Below are positions 46,185-59,028 of a stretch of DNA of 64,000 nt, one piece after another. The position numbers were made by a program, and so were the translations under genes. Each line of letters begins with the position of its first letter. The first letter of the stretch is position 1. The DNA comes from Mesocentrotus franciscanus (Eukaryota; Echinodermata; Echinoidea; Camarodonta; Strongylocentrotidae): the NCBI GenBank assembly GCA_037976565.1, contig CP137666.1, positions 61,378,605-61,442,604 on the forward strand, read 5' to 3'. Below the pieces are notes generated by a model, which saw nothing but the letters and a program-made list of their open reading frames with translations, was not told the origin of the DNA and did not search any database.

Positions 46185-47689
46185 AAAAAAAAACTTGACA
46201 TGACCTATGATATATTTGATGAATTTAGAGAAATTGATGGGTATAACAGTAAAAATTTGGTAAACGTATAATTGATCAATGTAATTTCGGACGTCAAAAA
46301 AAATTCATTTGGATATATCATAGGATTTGCTTGCACAAACAAATGTTAGCCCCAAAAGTAGCGATATACTTTTCGCCTGTTTCTGTAAATAACTGGAGAA
46401 AGGAAGTGAAAAGGACAGATAGAAATAGAGAGAGAGAGATACAGCGAGAGAGAGAGAGAGGGGGAGGGGTGTTGACAGGGCTACAGGGCATTGTGATTGC
46501 AACCCCTGAGTTTATGGTTGTCTTCTTTTTAAACCTGAATTATCTCTGGAAAGATCAAATCACATTCCACGGGAAAAGAAAATCCGTGGTTGCGACCGGG
46601 GGTTGCGACTCTGACTTTTATGTATTTCACTTTATTATCAATATTAATGTTAAATACCATTACAATCTCTGAACAGATCACATATAATTCCAAAAGTTTC
46701 CATCAACATTTACCAGTAAATCAATTCCTTTAAACAACACCGAAGTGCATTCTCTTTGATGATGCAAGAAGTGGCTTCAGAAATATTTAGACTAAAGGAC
46801 ATGGACTTAAGAGATGATTCACTCTGGGGAACATCATACGGGGATATATGTGACACGTCAAACATTATCAGCATCTCAATCTAGCGTTGAGTAATCCCGA
46901 GCACACAAACCCCAGAGGCTCCCGTTCACTTGTGAACGGCGACGCGGTGACATTTCGACTTGGCGCACGGCGAGTGAAACCATGGTGAAACCGTCATGTA
47001 CAAGCGAAAAACATCCCTATGCACCCTTGTCGTCTGGTCAAAATCTACATGACTTGGGTCATCATCCTGTTCATCAGAGAGAGAATGAATTAGATATCCG
47101 AACAAACACTTTAACACCCACCCCATTTTCCTCTCTCTGCTACCATACTCCCTCTGGCGGATAACCTACTTGAAGTGGTTATGCATCGGTATGACATCTG
47201 CCAGCACTCTTTGGACTCCATATTTTTATCCTCGTTCCATCTGATGTAGATAAGTGTTCAATTTTTCACCAGTCCAGAATATTTCGAGTAGAATACCAAT
47301 TTTCAACAAATTTAATTTCCTTGCTTAAATTTTCTTTGAACATAGTCTAGTAGTAGTACGGGGTCTACTACATAGTAAGATGCACAATTGAGTGGCAAGT
47401 CTACATTTTGCTCTTTCTTTTTGTTAGATGTTTCGTCTGTCCAGACGATTCGAGAAGACTACACATTTTCAGTTTTGCGTGCTTGAATATTCTTTGCCCA
47501 TACAGTCTCCAGCATAGTTTCACTATTGAGTTATTTGTTCCACTCTCTTTACTTTTTAGTATATGTAATGTTTTGGCGGATAAAAGGTCACACCAGCACT
47601 GATGGCGCCGCGATAAAGTGCATCATGAATTTTATTAGGATGACGTACACATCATATTTTTCCATTTATATCACAGAGCTCTGTCAATG
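46185..47689. other. Intergenic DNA with a GA tract
   Basis: (GA)n lies at about 46425-46462. A 16-bp perfect palindrome 'cgttcacttgtgaacg' lies at about 46923. A 60-bp CpG-bearing patch follows at 46930-46980. No gene. Confidence 0.5.
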
Positions 47690-47760
47690 AAAACGCGCGG
47701 AACCTTTATTGCGCGCAGTTGCCGCTTCATATCTCTGAACGGCTCGTTATTGACGAGAGC
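47690..47760. mobile_element. Fragment of the 55498-type Harbinger-like MITE
   Basis: 'acgcgcggaacctttattgc', 'gcgcagttgccgc', 'ttcatatctctgaacggc' lines up with the right half of 55498-55678 ('gcgcgcaggacctttgttgc', 'gtcatatctgaacagcc'). The left half is absent or unrecognisable. Confidence 0.5.
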
Positions 47761-50107
47761 CTTTAGTCATTAGCCTTTGTAAACCCTGTACACCAAGACG
47801 TTATGTGTCCGGATAATTGGTTTGAAAAAGTAATTTGAAGAACTTTACATGCAACATTTAAACAATCTTTTAAGACTCGTAATAGACAATATTATAAAGG
47901 ATAAATGTTCAAGATGATCAGTGCTATTTGATCATTTTTATGTAAATCGAAAGGCAAAAGTGACGGCTTTATTTTTGTTAAGAGTCCGGACACACAACCC
48001 CCTCCCCCTCCATCAGACTGGTCAACTACAAACTTACAACTGTTGAGTAAGAAATAATCGACACGTACGTTATTCGTCACTTTTAGCAATATTATTAATT
48101 ACAGTGATAATAACATTTACGTTTATAATATTGCGCTGAATGCTTAATGTAAAGCTTTAATCTTTAATACCCTGGTCATCCGATTAAATTTTCTTCCTCT
48201 AGGTGTGCCCTTTGCCTATGGCAATTTATTAATTTCTGATATTTAGACAGGGTGACTCATTATCCCCAAAATGGTGGTCTTCCATGAGGCCCTGTTAAAC
48301 ATAATAAGAAACAATATTGTAATATATATATATATATATTTGGTATCCTCGTAATGAATGAATGGTTTGTTTGTTTTGTTTTGCTTTGCATTTTTGTTTT
48401 AAAAAAAAAACGTTTTTATAATATCTTGATATAATTAAATTTTATATCCGATGAAAAGTAACTATTAGCATTTTATATACATATTTACAACAACAGAAAT
48501 ATTACAGGATAGTAAATTACTGGATAATATGCAAAATTAATATGCATGTAATCTAGTATAGCAATTGAATGTACACTCTTAAATAACAGTAAAAATACAA
48601 ATATATTTATAGCTGATAATAAATTATATGAAATCATTCTTTCAGTTTGAAAAGTATAATGTCGTCCTACATTTAGGACTAAGAAACAGACAATCAAACA
48701 TTTTGTGCAAGCAGGACAATTACAAATGTTATAACCTTGACAAATTAAAAAAATAAAAAGCATCAAGTGAAATTGCAAGATTGTTTGAACATGTATTTAA
48801 AGGTTTTCACAGAGCTTGCCATTCTCAATGATCTGTCCAACTGATTCCATGCTATACTTGAAGTTACGAGGGGGCTACGTTTAAAGCATTCTGTTTTATA
48901 CTTTGGCACAGAAAGTAAACCTTCATCTTCGATCTTCGATCTTTGAGTTTGTTTTGTTTTTGCAAACGACGATTTTTTTTTTTCCAGGAAAGTCGGACGC
49001 CAGTTTGTTTATGGAAAATGGTTTTATTTATTGATTTTATTAGGAGTAATGAAATTATTTACAGTTTTCCCTTCTCACCATATCATATACTGGAATGAAG
49101 TCAACCGATGGGAAAAGGCGGCCATACATACAATGTAATAAGCAAAGTGCATGCAGCTAAATGAAAAGGTCATCTCCCAAATTTTTCTTTGCTATGTTTA
49201 GCATTTCACTTGCTTTAATAAAACGCTTTTTATTTTGATAAATGTTTTTACCCTACCTAATTAAAAAATATTTTTACATCATGTTTGTCGCTTTATGTTC
49301 ACGATTATTTGAACAATGCGTATGTATGTATTCAATTCCAATTACTTGACATTCCTGACAAAAAGCAGGAAGATTTGAACTTATGGATGGGATGTAGGCG
49401 GAACCCAATACTTAAGACATGTAAGAGATATACTTTTCAAGAAATTCTGTTGTTGCTGTTGTTGTTGTTGTTGTTGTTATTATTGTGGCAGAGAATTTTC
49501 ATTTCACTCATATACATTGTGAAGCACAATTGCCTGCGTCATTAAGTTAAAATTAATACTCCAATAAACCATTCCTTATTATTAAAGGCAGAAGGTCCCC
49601 ATGTTCTCTAAATATATTTCATTTTTCCTTACACAAAATGTGAAGTAAAAATCAAGCAAGCAGATACAAAATTATATTGATAAATGAATAAGTCACAGTG
49701 AAAGTTCACAAAGTCTGAAATATATCTGTTATTGCTTTGGTTCTCGCGACACTGATTATGTAATAACTTCTCGACATGTTACAGAAAAGCAGACTTATCG
49801 CAAGTTATAAACAAAGTGATCATTATCTAATTTACCGTAATGTAATAGATCTGTTTGGAAAATATGAAAGAACCTTAGCCGAAAACCAACTTGCAAAGCG
49901 CTCACATTGGCGTATACATACAACATTGGGTATTCAGATTATATGGAAGACTTGAATATTTCTCGACATTCAAGTTGTTCAAGATAGGGCGGGGAGGGGT
50001 AGCAGATTTTTCATTTTCTGTATATATCACGTATGCTGGTATACACCAAAACCTTCAGGCAAACTGCGCAGAGCGAAAAGAAACGCCCTTTAACGTCACA
50101 AATACAG
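47761..50107. other. Intergenic DNA, nothing recognised
   Basis: About 2.3 kb, AT-rich, with short (TA)n at about 48324-48340 and (GTT)n at 49447-49480. Frames such as 48485-48778 (minus) have no recognisable motif. Confidence 0.5.
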
Positions 50108-50330
50108 ATTCAATTCAATTCAATTTTCAATTTGTATTTATTTCATTTCCAACAGAAAGATAAACAAAGGCATTACATATATTATTACAGAAAGTAAATC
50201 TTGATAGGTACAAATACACTGTATGAACATAATAACATTATTACAAGAAATTCTTTAATTTCTGAGGAAATGGGGGGATCCACTAAAAAGCAGTGCTTGT
50301 AATTTGTGGATCCCCAGATATGAAGATGTC
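50108..50330 (-). mobile_element. LINE 3' end (non-coding tail only), minus strand
   Basis: On the minus strand it ends in 'ttgaaaattgaattgaattg' at about 50129-50110, after an AATAAA-containing T-rich 3' UTR ('gaaatgaaataaatacaaat'). The tail type is shared with 15060-15297, 30088 and 39711. No coding sequence is included; the boundary near 50330 is approximate. Confidence 0.55.
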
Positions 50331-52040
50331 AAGACTGACATTTACAAAACATGGAAAACTACCCAGATAACGTGACCATTTTGACACTTCTGGCTTAAGA
50401 CTTTGACTATTTTATCCATAAGATCTCATTATGTTTTTATTCTTTGAGTATTGCTATCTCCAGGAAGTAATATATGCTAAGTACAATATTTAGCACTATG
50501 AAGCTAGCTGACTATTTCCGTTCCCTTTGCGGCTTATTATTTTGAATGTAATATCTAGAGGAATATTTCGGCCATCCTTAGGCGATATGAGAATCATCTT
50601 CATGCACCGGAGAAGTATAATTGTGTCTCAGTATTCTTCACTATATCGAAGCACTTCATTTCTGATCGAAATACAGAGAAATGCAGCCATATTGGATTTA
50701 GTATAATTGTGTTCGGTCTTCCTATGTTAAATGCTGAGCATCCCCTTTCATGTATGCAGTATATAATTATGTTAAGATAATGCAAGTAACTGGATGAAAG
50801 TCGAATGAAAAAGATATTGAAGATGACAGCTGACATAATGAGTGCACACTCTGCTTGAAGTTTTAGGCGATGGACCATTATCCATTATCACGACATTTAA
50901 AGGAAAAATCTACACCAAAGGTCTCGATTGTTCTCCATGATTAGAAATAAAGCCTAACATGAAGTGTCCTAATAAACTTTTGGCGTTTATAATTGTTGTC
51001 ATTTTGTAATATTTTGTCCAGTTTTGCTCATTCCTCGTATAAAAAAAATAAAGATAATTGATCGATAAACTATACTTAATATTATAATCCTTATTGGCTT
51101 TGAAAATAATCCACTCCTAAATAGTTTTAAATGTTCTACATTAACAGAATAGAGGTAAAATGCCCCCAAAAGCTTTAAGGTAGTTTAACTTGTTAATTGT
51201 GAGCAGATTTTTTAGGTGATAATTTGTCAAACTACCGCGGGTGAGTGGGTATAAATTATTATCCGAAATGGTTTGGAAGAAAAATTCATCTCACCAAAGT
51301 CTCAGTTATACACTACAAATACCTTTTTGAATATCCTAAGTGAGGGGGGGGGGGTACTTAGTTATCATCTTATCTTTAGGGTGATTTTGATGGCGCAAAA
51401 CGGAACACAAGACGAAACACCATTCTGATCAAGGTTAAATCATTAAAAGAAATTGTAGGGAGGAGAGGAGGCCTGAAGGTAAAAATGTGATCGTTACACA
51501 TGTAAATCGTCCCTGTATAATAAGAACATTAAGATTGGCTAATGCTTGTCAAAGTTATACGGAAAATCAGATACTTTATTTCCCCCAATAACATGGCAAG
51601 CGATCTATTCTTTAAACTTATTCAAGCAATTTGAAAACCTAAATGTTACACGTACAAACACACACACGCAACAACGCATACACTAACACCCTCATACATA
51701 TTTAATCACGAAAATAGATAGACGTTCAACACCATTCGTTTATATTCTTCAATCTTTATCTAGCTTAGACTAATATTCACCGAGCGCCGTCTGTTGACAC
51801 AATTATCTTGATCGCAGGGTTTTTTTGCCGTGCATCCTCTGTATTTTCATATCTCCTGAAGATAAAATAATATAGGAATAAAATTGCACAAAAACAAAAA
51901 CTCCTTTTGTCGTGTCATTACGAAAATAAGGCAAGTTACTCAGTCACTTTGGAATGCGAACTGCTGGAAGCTAAAGACTATACAAACTTCGATTCACCTT
52001 AATTGTGTGATCATTACCCACCCCCTATCATCCATAGTAT
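50331..52040. other. Intergenic DNA, nothing recognised
   Basis: A G-run lies at 51344-51353. Open frames at 50600-50878 (minus) and elsewhere lack support. Confidence 0.5.
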
Positions 52041-52207
52041 ACACATAATACATGTTTAGCTCGTGCATTAGTGAATATGCACTGCACGCAGGTTAAGTCA
52101 CAGTAGGATAATGAACGAGACCTGCCGAGTTCATTGTCCGTCTCATTGTGACTTAACCAAGTGCAGTGCATATCACTAATGCACGAGCTAAAACATGTAT
52201 TATTTGT
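52041..52207. mobile_element. Near-perfect 167-bp palindrome (hairpin MITE)
   Basis: Arms of about 75 bp: the left arm 'acacataatacatgttt', 'agctcgtgcattagtg', 'atatgcactgcac', 'ggttaagtcaca' and 'aatgaac' is mirrored in full on the right, with a few single-base differences and small indels. The loop is about 12 bp (near 'gagacctgccga', 52117-52128). No ORF. It would extrude as one long hairpin. The high arm identity suggests a recent origin or correction between arms. No target duplication could be assigned. Confidence 0.8.
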
Positions 52208-53340
52208 TTTATAAGATGGGTCTACAATATGAGTATAAAGTCGAGAAATGGAAGGCTGTTATTACCAAAATGCACTCCCCGTACATAATGGTAACAATTA
52301 ATGCACGCACACGTGATCCATTTCGACGCTTCTCATTGGCTACATTCTTGAACCCATTTTTATAATACACGTATAAGTTAAAGGCATGCATACGCACTCG
52401 TTGTACATGCACAATGTCATGAATCCTTTAAACGACATGTTGACAATATATATTAATGACATTGCGTACCGCGATCGTTTGGAATTATTTTTAAACATGT
52501 ACAATATTTTCCTAATTTACATAATCATTACCATCAACCCTAAACTTCCTTACCATATTGCTGCTTAATTTGTTCGATTTTTAGAATGATGGTTAATTTT
52601 CGTTGTTTGGCAGTGACTTGTAATCGTGTGGATGACTCAATTGCAGTTTTATACTTTTAATAGTAGCTTTTATCATTTGTCATGATCCTAATTTGATTGT
52701 GTGTTTTCGTTAAATTCCATCATCTCCAACTTCTCCTATCTTTTCTTTTCTTATCTTCTTCTTCTTCTTGTTTTCTTCTTCTTCTCCTTCTACATCTTCT
52801 TCCTATTAATATTTTTTGAAAACATATTCCAAGATATCATGAATACATTTCTAGAATCCGATTCTTAAATAGGAACTTATGGCTGCACTTTTCGATCTTG
52901 CTCATGACACCAAGATAGATTATGCTTTATCCCCCCGTCAATGTCGGGGGATAATACGGTGTAATTCAACTCTCATATCCCCGTCTAAATTGCTGGCTCT
53001 CGGCATCCCTTTGACGTCCGAAAATCATGATTGGTACTGACTTACAGACCAGCTCAAACACAGTCTTTCTGTCTTTCTCTGCCTCTTCTCTATCTGTTTC
53101 CGATGAGTTGGCGGGGATAAAGATGCCCCTTACCCACAAAGCGTTTTGAGATGAAATATGAGATCCCGGGTTGGTTATCCTCCTGTCGAATGGAAGAACA
53201 TTATAGGATCAAGGCGATAATCAATTGCTAATACCTTTGGCAGCTTCCGAAACGATTTAGAGGCACACAAGGCAGTAGTGTGACATAGGCCTATAACTAA
53301 GTAGTTAACTTCCAGGTCACACATTCCATATTCCCTATTG
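52208..53340. other. Intergenic DNA with (CTT)n
   Basis: A CTT-rich tract lies at about 52745-52803. A small inverted 'cccccgtcaatgtcggggg' (5-bp stem) lies near 52932. No gene. Confidence 0.5.
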
Positions 53341-53523
53341 TAGCTAGGCGTTGTGGCGTGCGCCTGTAATCCAGCTAACAGTGGAAGTTACAAACTGATT
53401 CAGCCGAGGACGCAGGTTCGAAACTGAGTCACGTCTTTCGGATGGTGACGTTAAAGGTCGTTCCCCAGACGTAAATAATCATATATGATTGATACACGTC
53501 TGTAAAACCCAATACACACACAT
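53341..53523 (+). mobile_element. SINE with 7SL Alu-domain-like head
   Basis: The head 'taggcgttgtggcgtgcgcc' then 'tgtaatccagcta' (53345-53377) closely resembles the 5' Alu domain of SRP 7SL RNA (GGCGxxGTGGCG...GCCTGTAxTCCCAGCTA). A pol III B box-like 'ggttcgaaact' follows at 53415-53425. The body 'ggtgacgttaaaggtcgttc' leads to 'cacgtctgtaaaacccaata' and a short (CA)n end. It is too short and diverged after the first 40 nt to be a 7SL gene. I infer a SINE with a 7SL-derived or 7SL-converged head. Confidence 0.55.
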
Positions 53524-55078
53524 GTGGAATGATTTTCGTCATGTTTTTGCTCAAAGCATAGCAATAGCGACCAATTTAATTGCGATGATTTAATGTCTTA
53601 TTTGATGTCTTAAGACAGAGGTTAAAAACTCCCAAACCCAATAAGGAAATGGGTCATCAGTTTGGGGGATTAATTCATACCTTTAAGTATAACCCCAGCG
53701 AGGTCAGACCACAGCTTCTCATTATTCTATTGTATAATACTGTCTCGTCTACTGTCGGGAACCTGTACCCTGTGCGCTCCCTGATATAGAATCATCAATT
53801 GATCGAGATAACTTCCTATCTAATTAATCCCAAAGTGATGCGCATGTCGGCCGAAAGACGGGTGACTCAATGAAAACTCGGGAACGTAATTTCCTCGCAG
53901 GTGTAGCAACGCAAGAACCAAGGACGTCCCGTGTGAAACGGACGAGATAAGGAAGTATCATTACACTCGTGGGAAGGGGGTAATGCAGAATTGGAGAGGG
54001 GGTGGGACACGCCCTTTTAGAAATGATGTAGACAATTCTAGGCTTCTTGCCTTAGTAAATTTGTTGCTTGAGGATATTTTCTTTGGCTTATTGAAAAGAA
54101 AAGAAAAATTGCGGACGAAAATTAGCCCCACAACACCTTCTCCCGCCAATTCATTTTTTAGTGACACCCCTGCCCCACAGTTTGATCAAGAGTCAATACC
54201 GACAAACCAATATGAAGAAGTGCATGTTTTTATGTGTTTCTTTTTTTCGATTTAAGAGTTCAAACATCTTAATATTGAAAGTGTTTTTTACATGACATTT
54301 TGGTAAAATGAACGTTTCGTGTTTTTTTTTCTCCAAATAAGTTCACATCTCATAAAGATCACAAGTAACGTGAAAGCCTTTCGGAAATTATTAGATAGTA
54401 GGTTTATTTTTTAGTATTTCCGGTAAAAAAATCCTACTATGCCATTTTCTTCAATCTCATTCACCTCATTTATCTGTCTTTCTCTTCACAACCGTTTGTC
54501 ATCCACTTTCTCCCCTCTCTTTCCCTTTCTCTGCTCTCTTTCTTTTGCTTCGTTGTCTCTCTCGGGGTGACTTTTCTTCTTAATATTTATTCTCTCCACT
54601 TTCATTTTCCTTTTGTGTGATTTGTTATCTGTCATTTTAGCGAGAGTAATTTTTCATTGACTTTTGTGCCCTCTAGAATGATCGATTATTTGATCTCCCA
54701 TTGTGTAAGGCTGTTCGTTATACACCCATCATAAAAAAAATGAATATCGTAAAGAGCGTTGTAATAGGCGTACTCCAACTGCGTGTAAGCTTCTTAAGTG
54801 TTATAGCCACAAGCGTCAATTCATTTTTCATGTTTTTTAGCGCAGTGGGAATTGATATGTTATGCCTTCCCTTAGGGATGCCAGACAACTTTTCGACTAT
54901 TTTTGTAGTACTCAGATATCACTGAAAAGCTGAGGATATTCTTCGATAATTCTTTTGCTCCTCCCCTTCTTTCACCTAGCCTAAATGGTTGACGTCATTC
55001 ATTACATCAATTTTGATGGAACGCAGATTTCACGACAGCACTTTGTAAGAAACCCGGGTGATTTTGTTCTTACAACTA
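53524..55078. other. Intergenic DNA, nothing recognised
   Basis: A pyrimidine-rich patch lies at 54460-54560. Frames at 53961-54255 overlap on opposite strands. No gene. Confidence 0.5.
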
Positions 55079-55465
55079 TTAAAGGCATCGTTTAACAATG
55101 TTAAATCTGAGATGCATGGCCCTACGTGTTATCAGTGTCTGTGACATGGTGTAATATTGAAACCCCCCCCCCCAAAATGCGCTTCAAAATGGTCATGAAG
55201 TGCCTCAAGAAAGTAAAAATCTTTGAGTGACCGGTTTTACCATACTCATTTTTCCCATTAGACTGTAGTTTTATAAAAACCGTTAGGAAACGAAAAATAA
55301 AGTTTCGATTTCCCATCATAAATATCTTGATAATCAGAAAGGCGATCGGCTTGTAAAAGTTATGGGATTCCTGACTGACCTAAAGGTTTATAATTATGAT
55401 TGCAGCATGAGCTAAATCCAGGATTTTGTTTCAGAATCTGAGGCAATGTTCCCGAGTCACTTTAA
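55079..55465. mobile_element. TTAA MITE, 387 bp
   Basis: TTAA at 55079-55082 and 55462-55465. The right end 'gttcccgagtcactttaa' inverted gives TTAAAGTGACTCGGGAAC, identical over 14 bases to the left end of the nested element at 26596. The left end 'ttaaaggcatcgtttaacaa' matches it more loosely. A C-run lies at 55163-55172. No ORF. The TIR is imperfect, so this is an older member of that family. Confidence 0.65.
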
Positions 55466-55497
55466 AAAGCAAGACCGTTGAGAATGTTTCAGCATTA

Positions 55498-55678
55498 CGG
55501 CGCGTTCAGATATGACGCGGCAAAACCGCGGTGTTTTTTTTAATGTGTACGTTAAGTGTACTACGCGTCACATTTATGTATCTTATAACCAAAGACGCTT
55601 AGCACAAAGCTCAGTAGATGCGCGCAGGACCTTTGTTGCGCGTTCCCCCGCGGTTCAGTGCGTCATATCTGAACAGCC
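55498..55678. mobile_element. Harbinger-like MITE, 181 bp
   Basis: The left 'cggcgcgttcagatatgacg' and right 'gcgtcatatctgaacagcc' are inverse over about 20 bp. A second inverted pair, 'aaaccgcgg' and 'ccgcggttc', lies inside. TTA flanks both sides (55495-55497, 55679-55681), matching the 3-bp TWA target of PIF/Harbinger. A partial relative lies at 47690-47760. CpG-rich compared with its surroundings. Confidence 0.65.
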
Positions 55679-55681
55679 TTA

Positions 55682-57215
55682 ATCGTGATAATATCAACCA
55701 CATTTTGAACCATTTTGAGAACGAAGATTTCTTCATTATATCACTATATCCTTGATTCTCTCCATAATTATGGTCCACCCTATCACTCCCCTGGAATAAA
55801 GTTAATGTTGTCGGTTAAGACAACATAGCTCTTATCGTGGTGCAGTGAATTGGCATACTGAACAATCTAGGATGCATTTAAGATTTATACTGAAGACTTT
55901 TTTGTCATTTCGGGAGCCGATACCGGAAATAATGGTGTAACCGTACCTTCCCCATAATGATAACGATGCCTAGCGTTTTAACACCTTGTAGTTCGCATCA
56001 TAGTTCATTGAATGGGCCATGCACAACATTATTCTATGCATTTAACCCGAAATGTGTGTACAAAGTGCCCCTCTGTGAGTACTTTGTGATATTGCGGGGC
56101 GCGGGAAAGCATTAGAGTCAAAGTACACTCTGAATTAAAGTTAACCAGGTCAGTTGAAAATGCTTCATACCTGAGGAACTGTTATTGATTTGATTAACGC
56201 GCTTGTTGTGTACACCTCAGTGTGAAGGGTGAATGCCATGTTGTCTTAAATTTGGTTGTTAAGGGAATCAAGTGAGGGTCATTGCTTAAAGGAGTTATCA
56301 TGGCATTATGACGAGAGGTTCAATCACCTTGAATGAACGCTTTTGGGAAAGCTAGGTGAAAACCATTTTAACATTCACAATGGACGGATCTAGTGGGTAT
56401 TCCTTGTAAAACCTTTTCCATTTTGCTGAAGAAAAAGTAGACCCTTTATTACGATCTTAGCAGTGAGATTTCCGTTTATTGGAGTAGCCGGAATCATGCT
56501 TTATCTAAAAATGATATGACAGATTTCCAAACATCATGCGAAACCAGTCAGCTGATTTGTAAAGATAGTCATATTACTATCATCTTGCGAAGAGTTCGAT
56601 CATATCCATAATCACGTCCTGAATAACGAACAGTGTCACGGTCAAGTGCTATTTTCTATGGCACAGTCTGCTTGACGCTTTCAAAATCTTTTTGTTGTTG
56701 AAGAAAACATTTCTCCTAAAGTGTTTTAATCACACATGCAGACGTTTCCCTGGTGGTCAGTCATTACCATCGTGTTTGCATTCGATCCGAGTGGATTACC
56801 ATCACTACTATAGAACGGTCTCGTTGAGCTTCAACTCGCCGACAACTCATCGTCAGCAAATCGCCCCGTCGGTGTTGAGTGTCCAATTACCACGGCGTCT
56901 ATAGATATAGGATGTCATGGGCGTCGTGGCTGCCAAGGGAGGGATGAGGGCTATCCACTTGGCACCAGATCGCCGGTGATGGCTCGAGGTGTGAAGGGTG
57001 ATAAAAAGGGGGAGGGGCAATGTTTTTGTGATGATGATAGTCTTACCCTTGATCGATCCGTCCTTCATATCGATGACAGAGGATGGCAATGAAGGAGTCT
57101 GGGAGAAGATTGCGTTTCAATTGTTTACATGTTTAGTTCCAACTACAAGAAAAAAAGGTTTTCAAGTTGTGTAAACGAGTATTATAGATATGTTTAAAAA
57201 ACACTATAATTTTGA
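55682..57215. other. Intergenic DNA, nothing recognised
   Basis: No gene or element ends. Opposed frames at 56692-57089 are unsupported. Confidence 0.5.
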
Positions 57216-57447
57216 TTACCAAGGAAGCCTCATCAGCATCAGCATGCTGTTCTTCCCGAGGGCCCTTCAATTATTCCTTTTTCCAGCAAATGCCAGGTAC
57301 CAATTTACACCTGGGTGGAGAGTGGCAAATGTGGATTAATTTCTTGGCCAAGGACGTTAGTGACGTTAGTGCCGGCTAGGATTCGAACCCTCAACCCTTG
57401 GATTGGGAGACAAGTATACGAACCACTAAACCACGACACTTCCACAC
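57216..57447 (-). mobile_element. tRNA-derived SINE, best-preserved head
   Basis: Minus strand. 'gaagtgtcgtggtttagtgg' begins at about 57443, containing the A box TGGTTTAGTGG (inverse of 57421-57438). B box GGTTCGAATCC is the inverse of 57379-57389. The two are about 40 nt apart as in a real tRNA. The middle 'tccacccaggtgtaaattgg' and 'tacctggca' is the family core. The 3' tail (AGCGCCTTGAG...) is missing, so the copy is 3' truncated or degraded near 57216. It has a short 'gtgacgtta' duplication at about 57352. Confidence 0.8.
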
Positions 57448-59028
57448 ATCCATGCCATAATTACCAGTTTGGTGATACATCATGTACAATATGGTGATGA
57501 AGTACATTATGAACCACATCGTCAAATATTATAAAATAATTGAATAATATGAATACAAATTTACGAGGTCTTGATGTAGGTGTAACGCCTTGCTAACTGA
57601 ACCTAACTAGTTAAGATATTTTAACTACATGTATTATGTCAATTACTGCATGGAATATTTTACAAAAATCAGAAACTGAAAAGCTTTAATACAAAAAAAA
57701 TTACCACAAAAACTAATCAAAACATTAAACAATTCATCTATCTTTAAAATAGGAACTACGATCAATTAGCTATGAACACGGATTATTGTTTTATCAAGTC
57801 ATACTGTCATGGCTTTCGTTCGTTCGTAGGCGATATGAAAACTGTTTTTATAAGAAAGGTTGTTTCATTTACATTGGACGCCTCCCGGTGACAAATGTTA
57901 TTCTTTTTTCACACGAATGTACGGTGTTCAGTTACTCGGACGTCATTACTTCTGCCAGCCCTTAGGAGAAGATACACAATGAATGTAAACACTGTCATGC
58001 TATCCCCGGAGGTGTGAATACTATCCCCAGGGATGTGAATATGACTTGCAGACAATGTTTCCACGCTGGGGTCCGTATACTGATTGAAATTATCTTGTTC
58101 CATGACCCGAATGTTACTGTAGAGACGGATGATATATAGTATAACAGTGTCTCCCCATATATTTACTGGCATGGGAACGTGTAAAATCACACCTTTGAAA
58201 ATAATTCAAACGTTCGATATGTAAACCATTCGAAAGACTAACTTACACTCACACTCACACCAATATCCACCACACACTATTGTTCATGCGACTGTATTGT
58301 GAAAAAGTAATTACAATAATGATAATATTGCGTTCTTGTATAGCGCATATCATATCATGGTATAACGGTTCTACGTGCCTCAAAAGGACTTTGGATATTT
58401 TTACCAGATCTTTAGCTCCGGCAACCATAGCGCTCAGATACTCTGTGAAGGCACATGAGAAGTTTGACTATGTAGTTTATAAGTGGGAAATATGTGCAAA
58501 ATTGCACAATATATGAGAACTATACCCTTAGATAATCAGGGATGTCAATTCCATATTGTAACCTTTCTGAGTAAGATCCATCCAAATCACAAGATGAAGG
58601 TCCCATCAAACATATTCAATCTGCATCCAAATTGCTTATTTCTTGATCATCAGTAGTATATAAAGTTGACGTTGTGCAGTCACACGTTCCACAAACACAT
58701 TCTGGCGCCAAACATTAATGAGAGTCATCATGTTGGCGCTCAAATGGTTCATTGTCTACCGTGCTTGCAATATAAATCAAGCATGACAAATCTTGGAACG
58801 TATATTAACCGAGAGGCTTTATCACAATCATTCTCAAAGGGGGCGATCCCATATCACTAATGACCATAATGATAGCAGTAACTATAACATCCGTCACATT
58901 ATTGATGTTAAATAGGTGTTGGTTCCGGGAAAATGGGTGCTGAGGGTTCATTCATTTACATCAGTGAGCAACGACGACGTTATACACTTATTCCTTATAC
59001 CCTTCAGGAGACCATTTTCATTTGGAAA
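57448..59028. other. Intergenic DNA with a SINE-tail fragment
   Basis: 58311-58400 ('aataatgataatattgcgtt', 'cttgtatagcgcatatca') resembles the shared SINE/LINE tail on the minus strand, without a head. Otherwise no feature. Confidence 0.45.

Noticed and set aside
53341..53523. Functional 7SL (SRP) RNA gene
   Set aside because: Similarity stops after about 40 nt and the total length is far below the roughly 300 nt of 7SL; a SINE is more likely.
57360..57443. Possible genuine tRNA gene on the minus strand
   Set aside because: The box spacing is right, but it is followed by the SINE core shared with three other copies.
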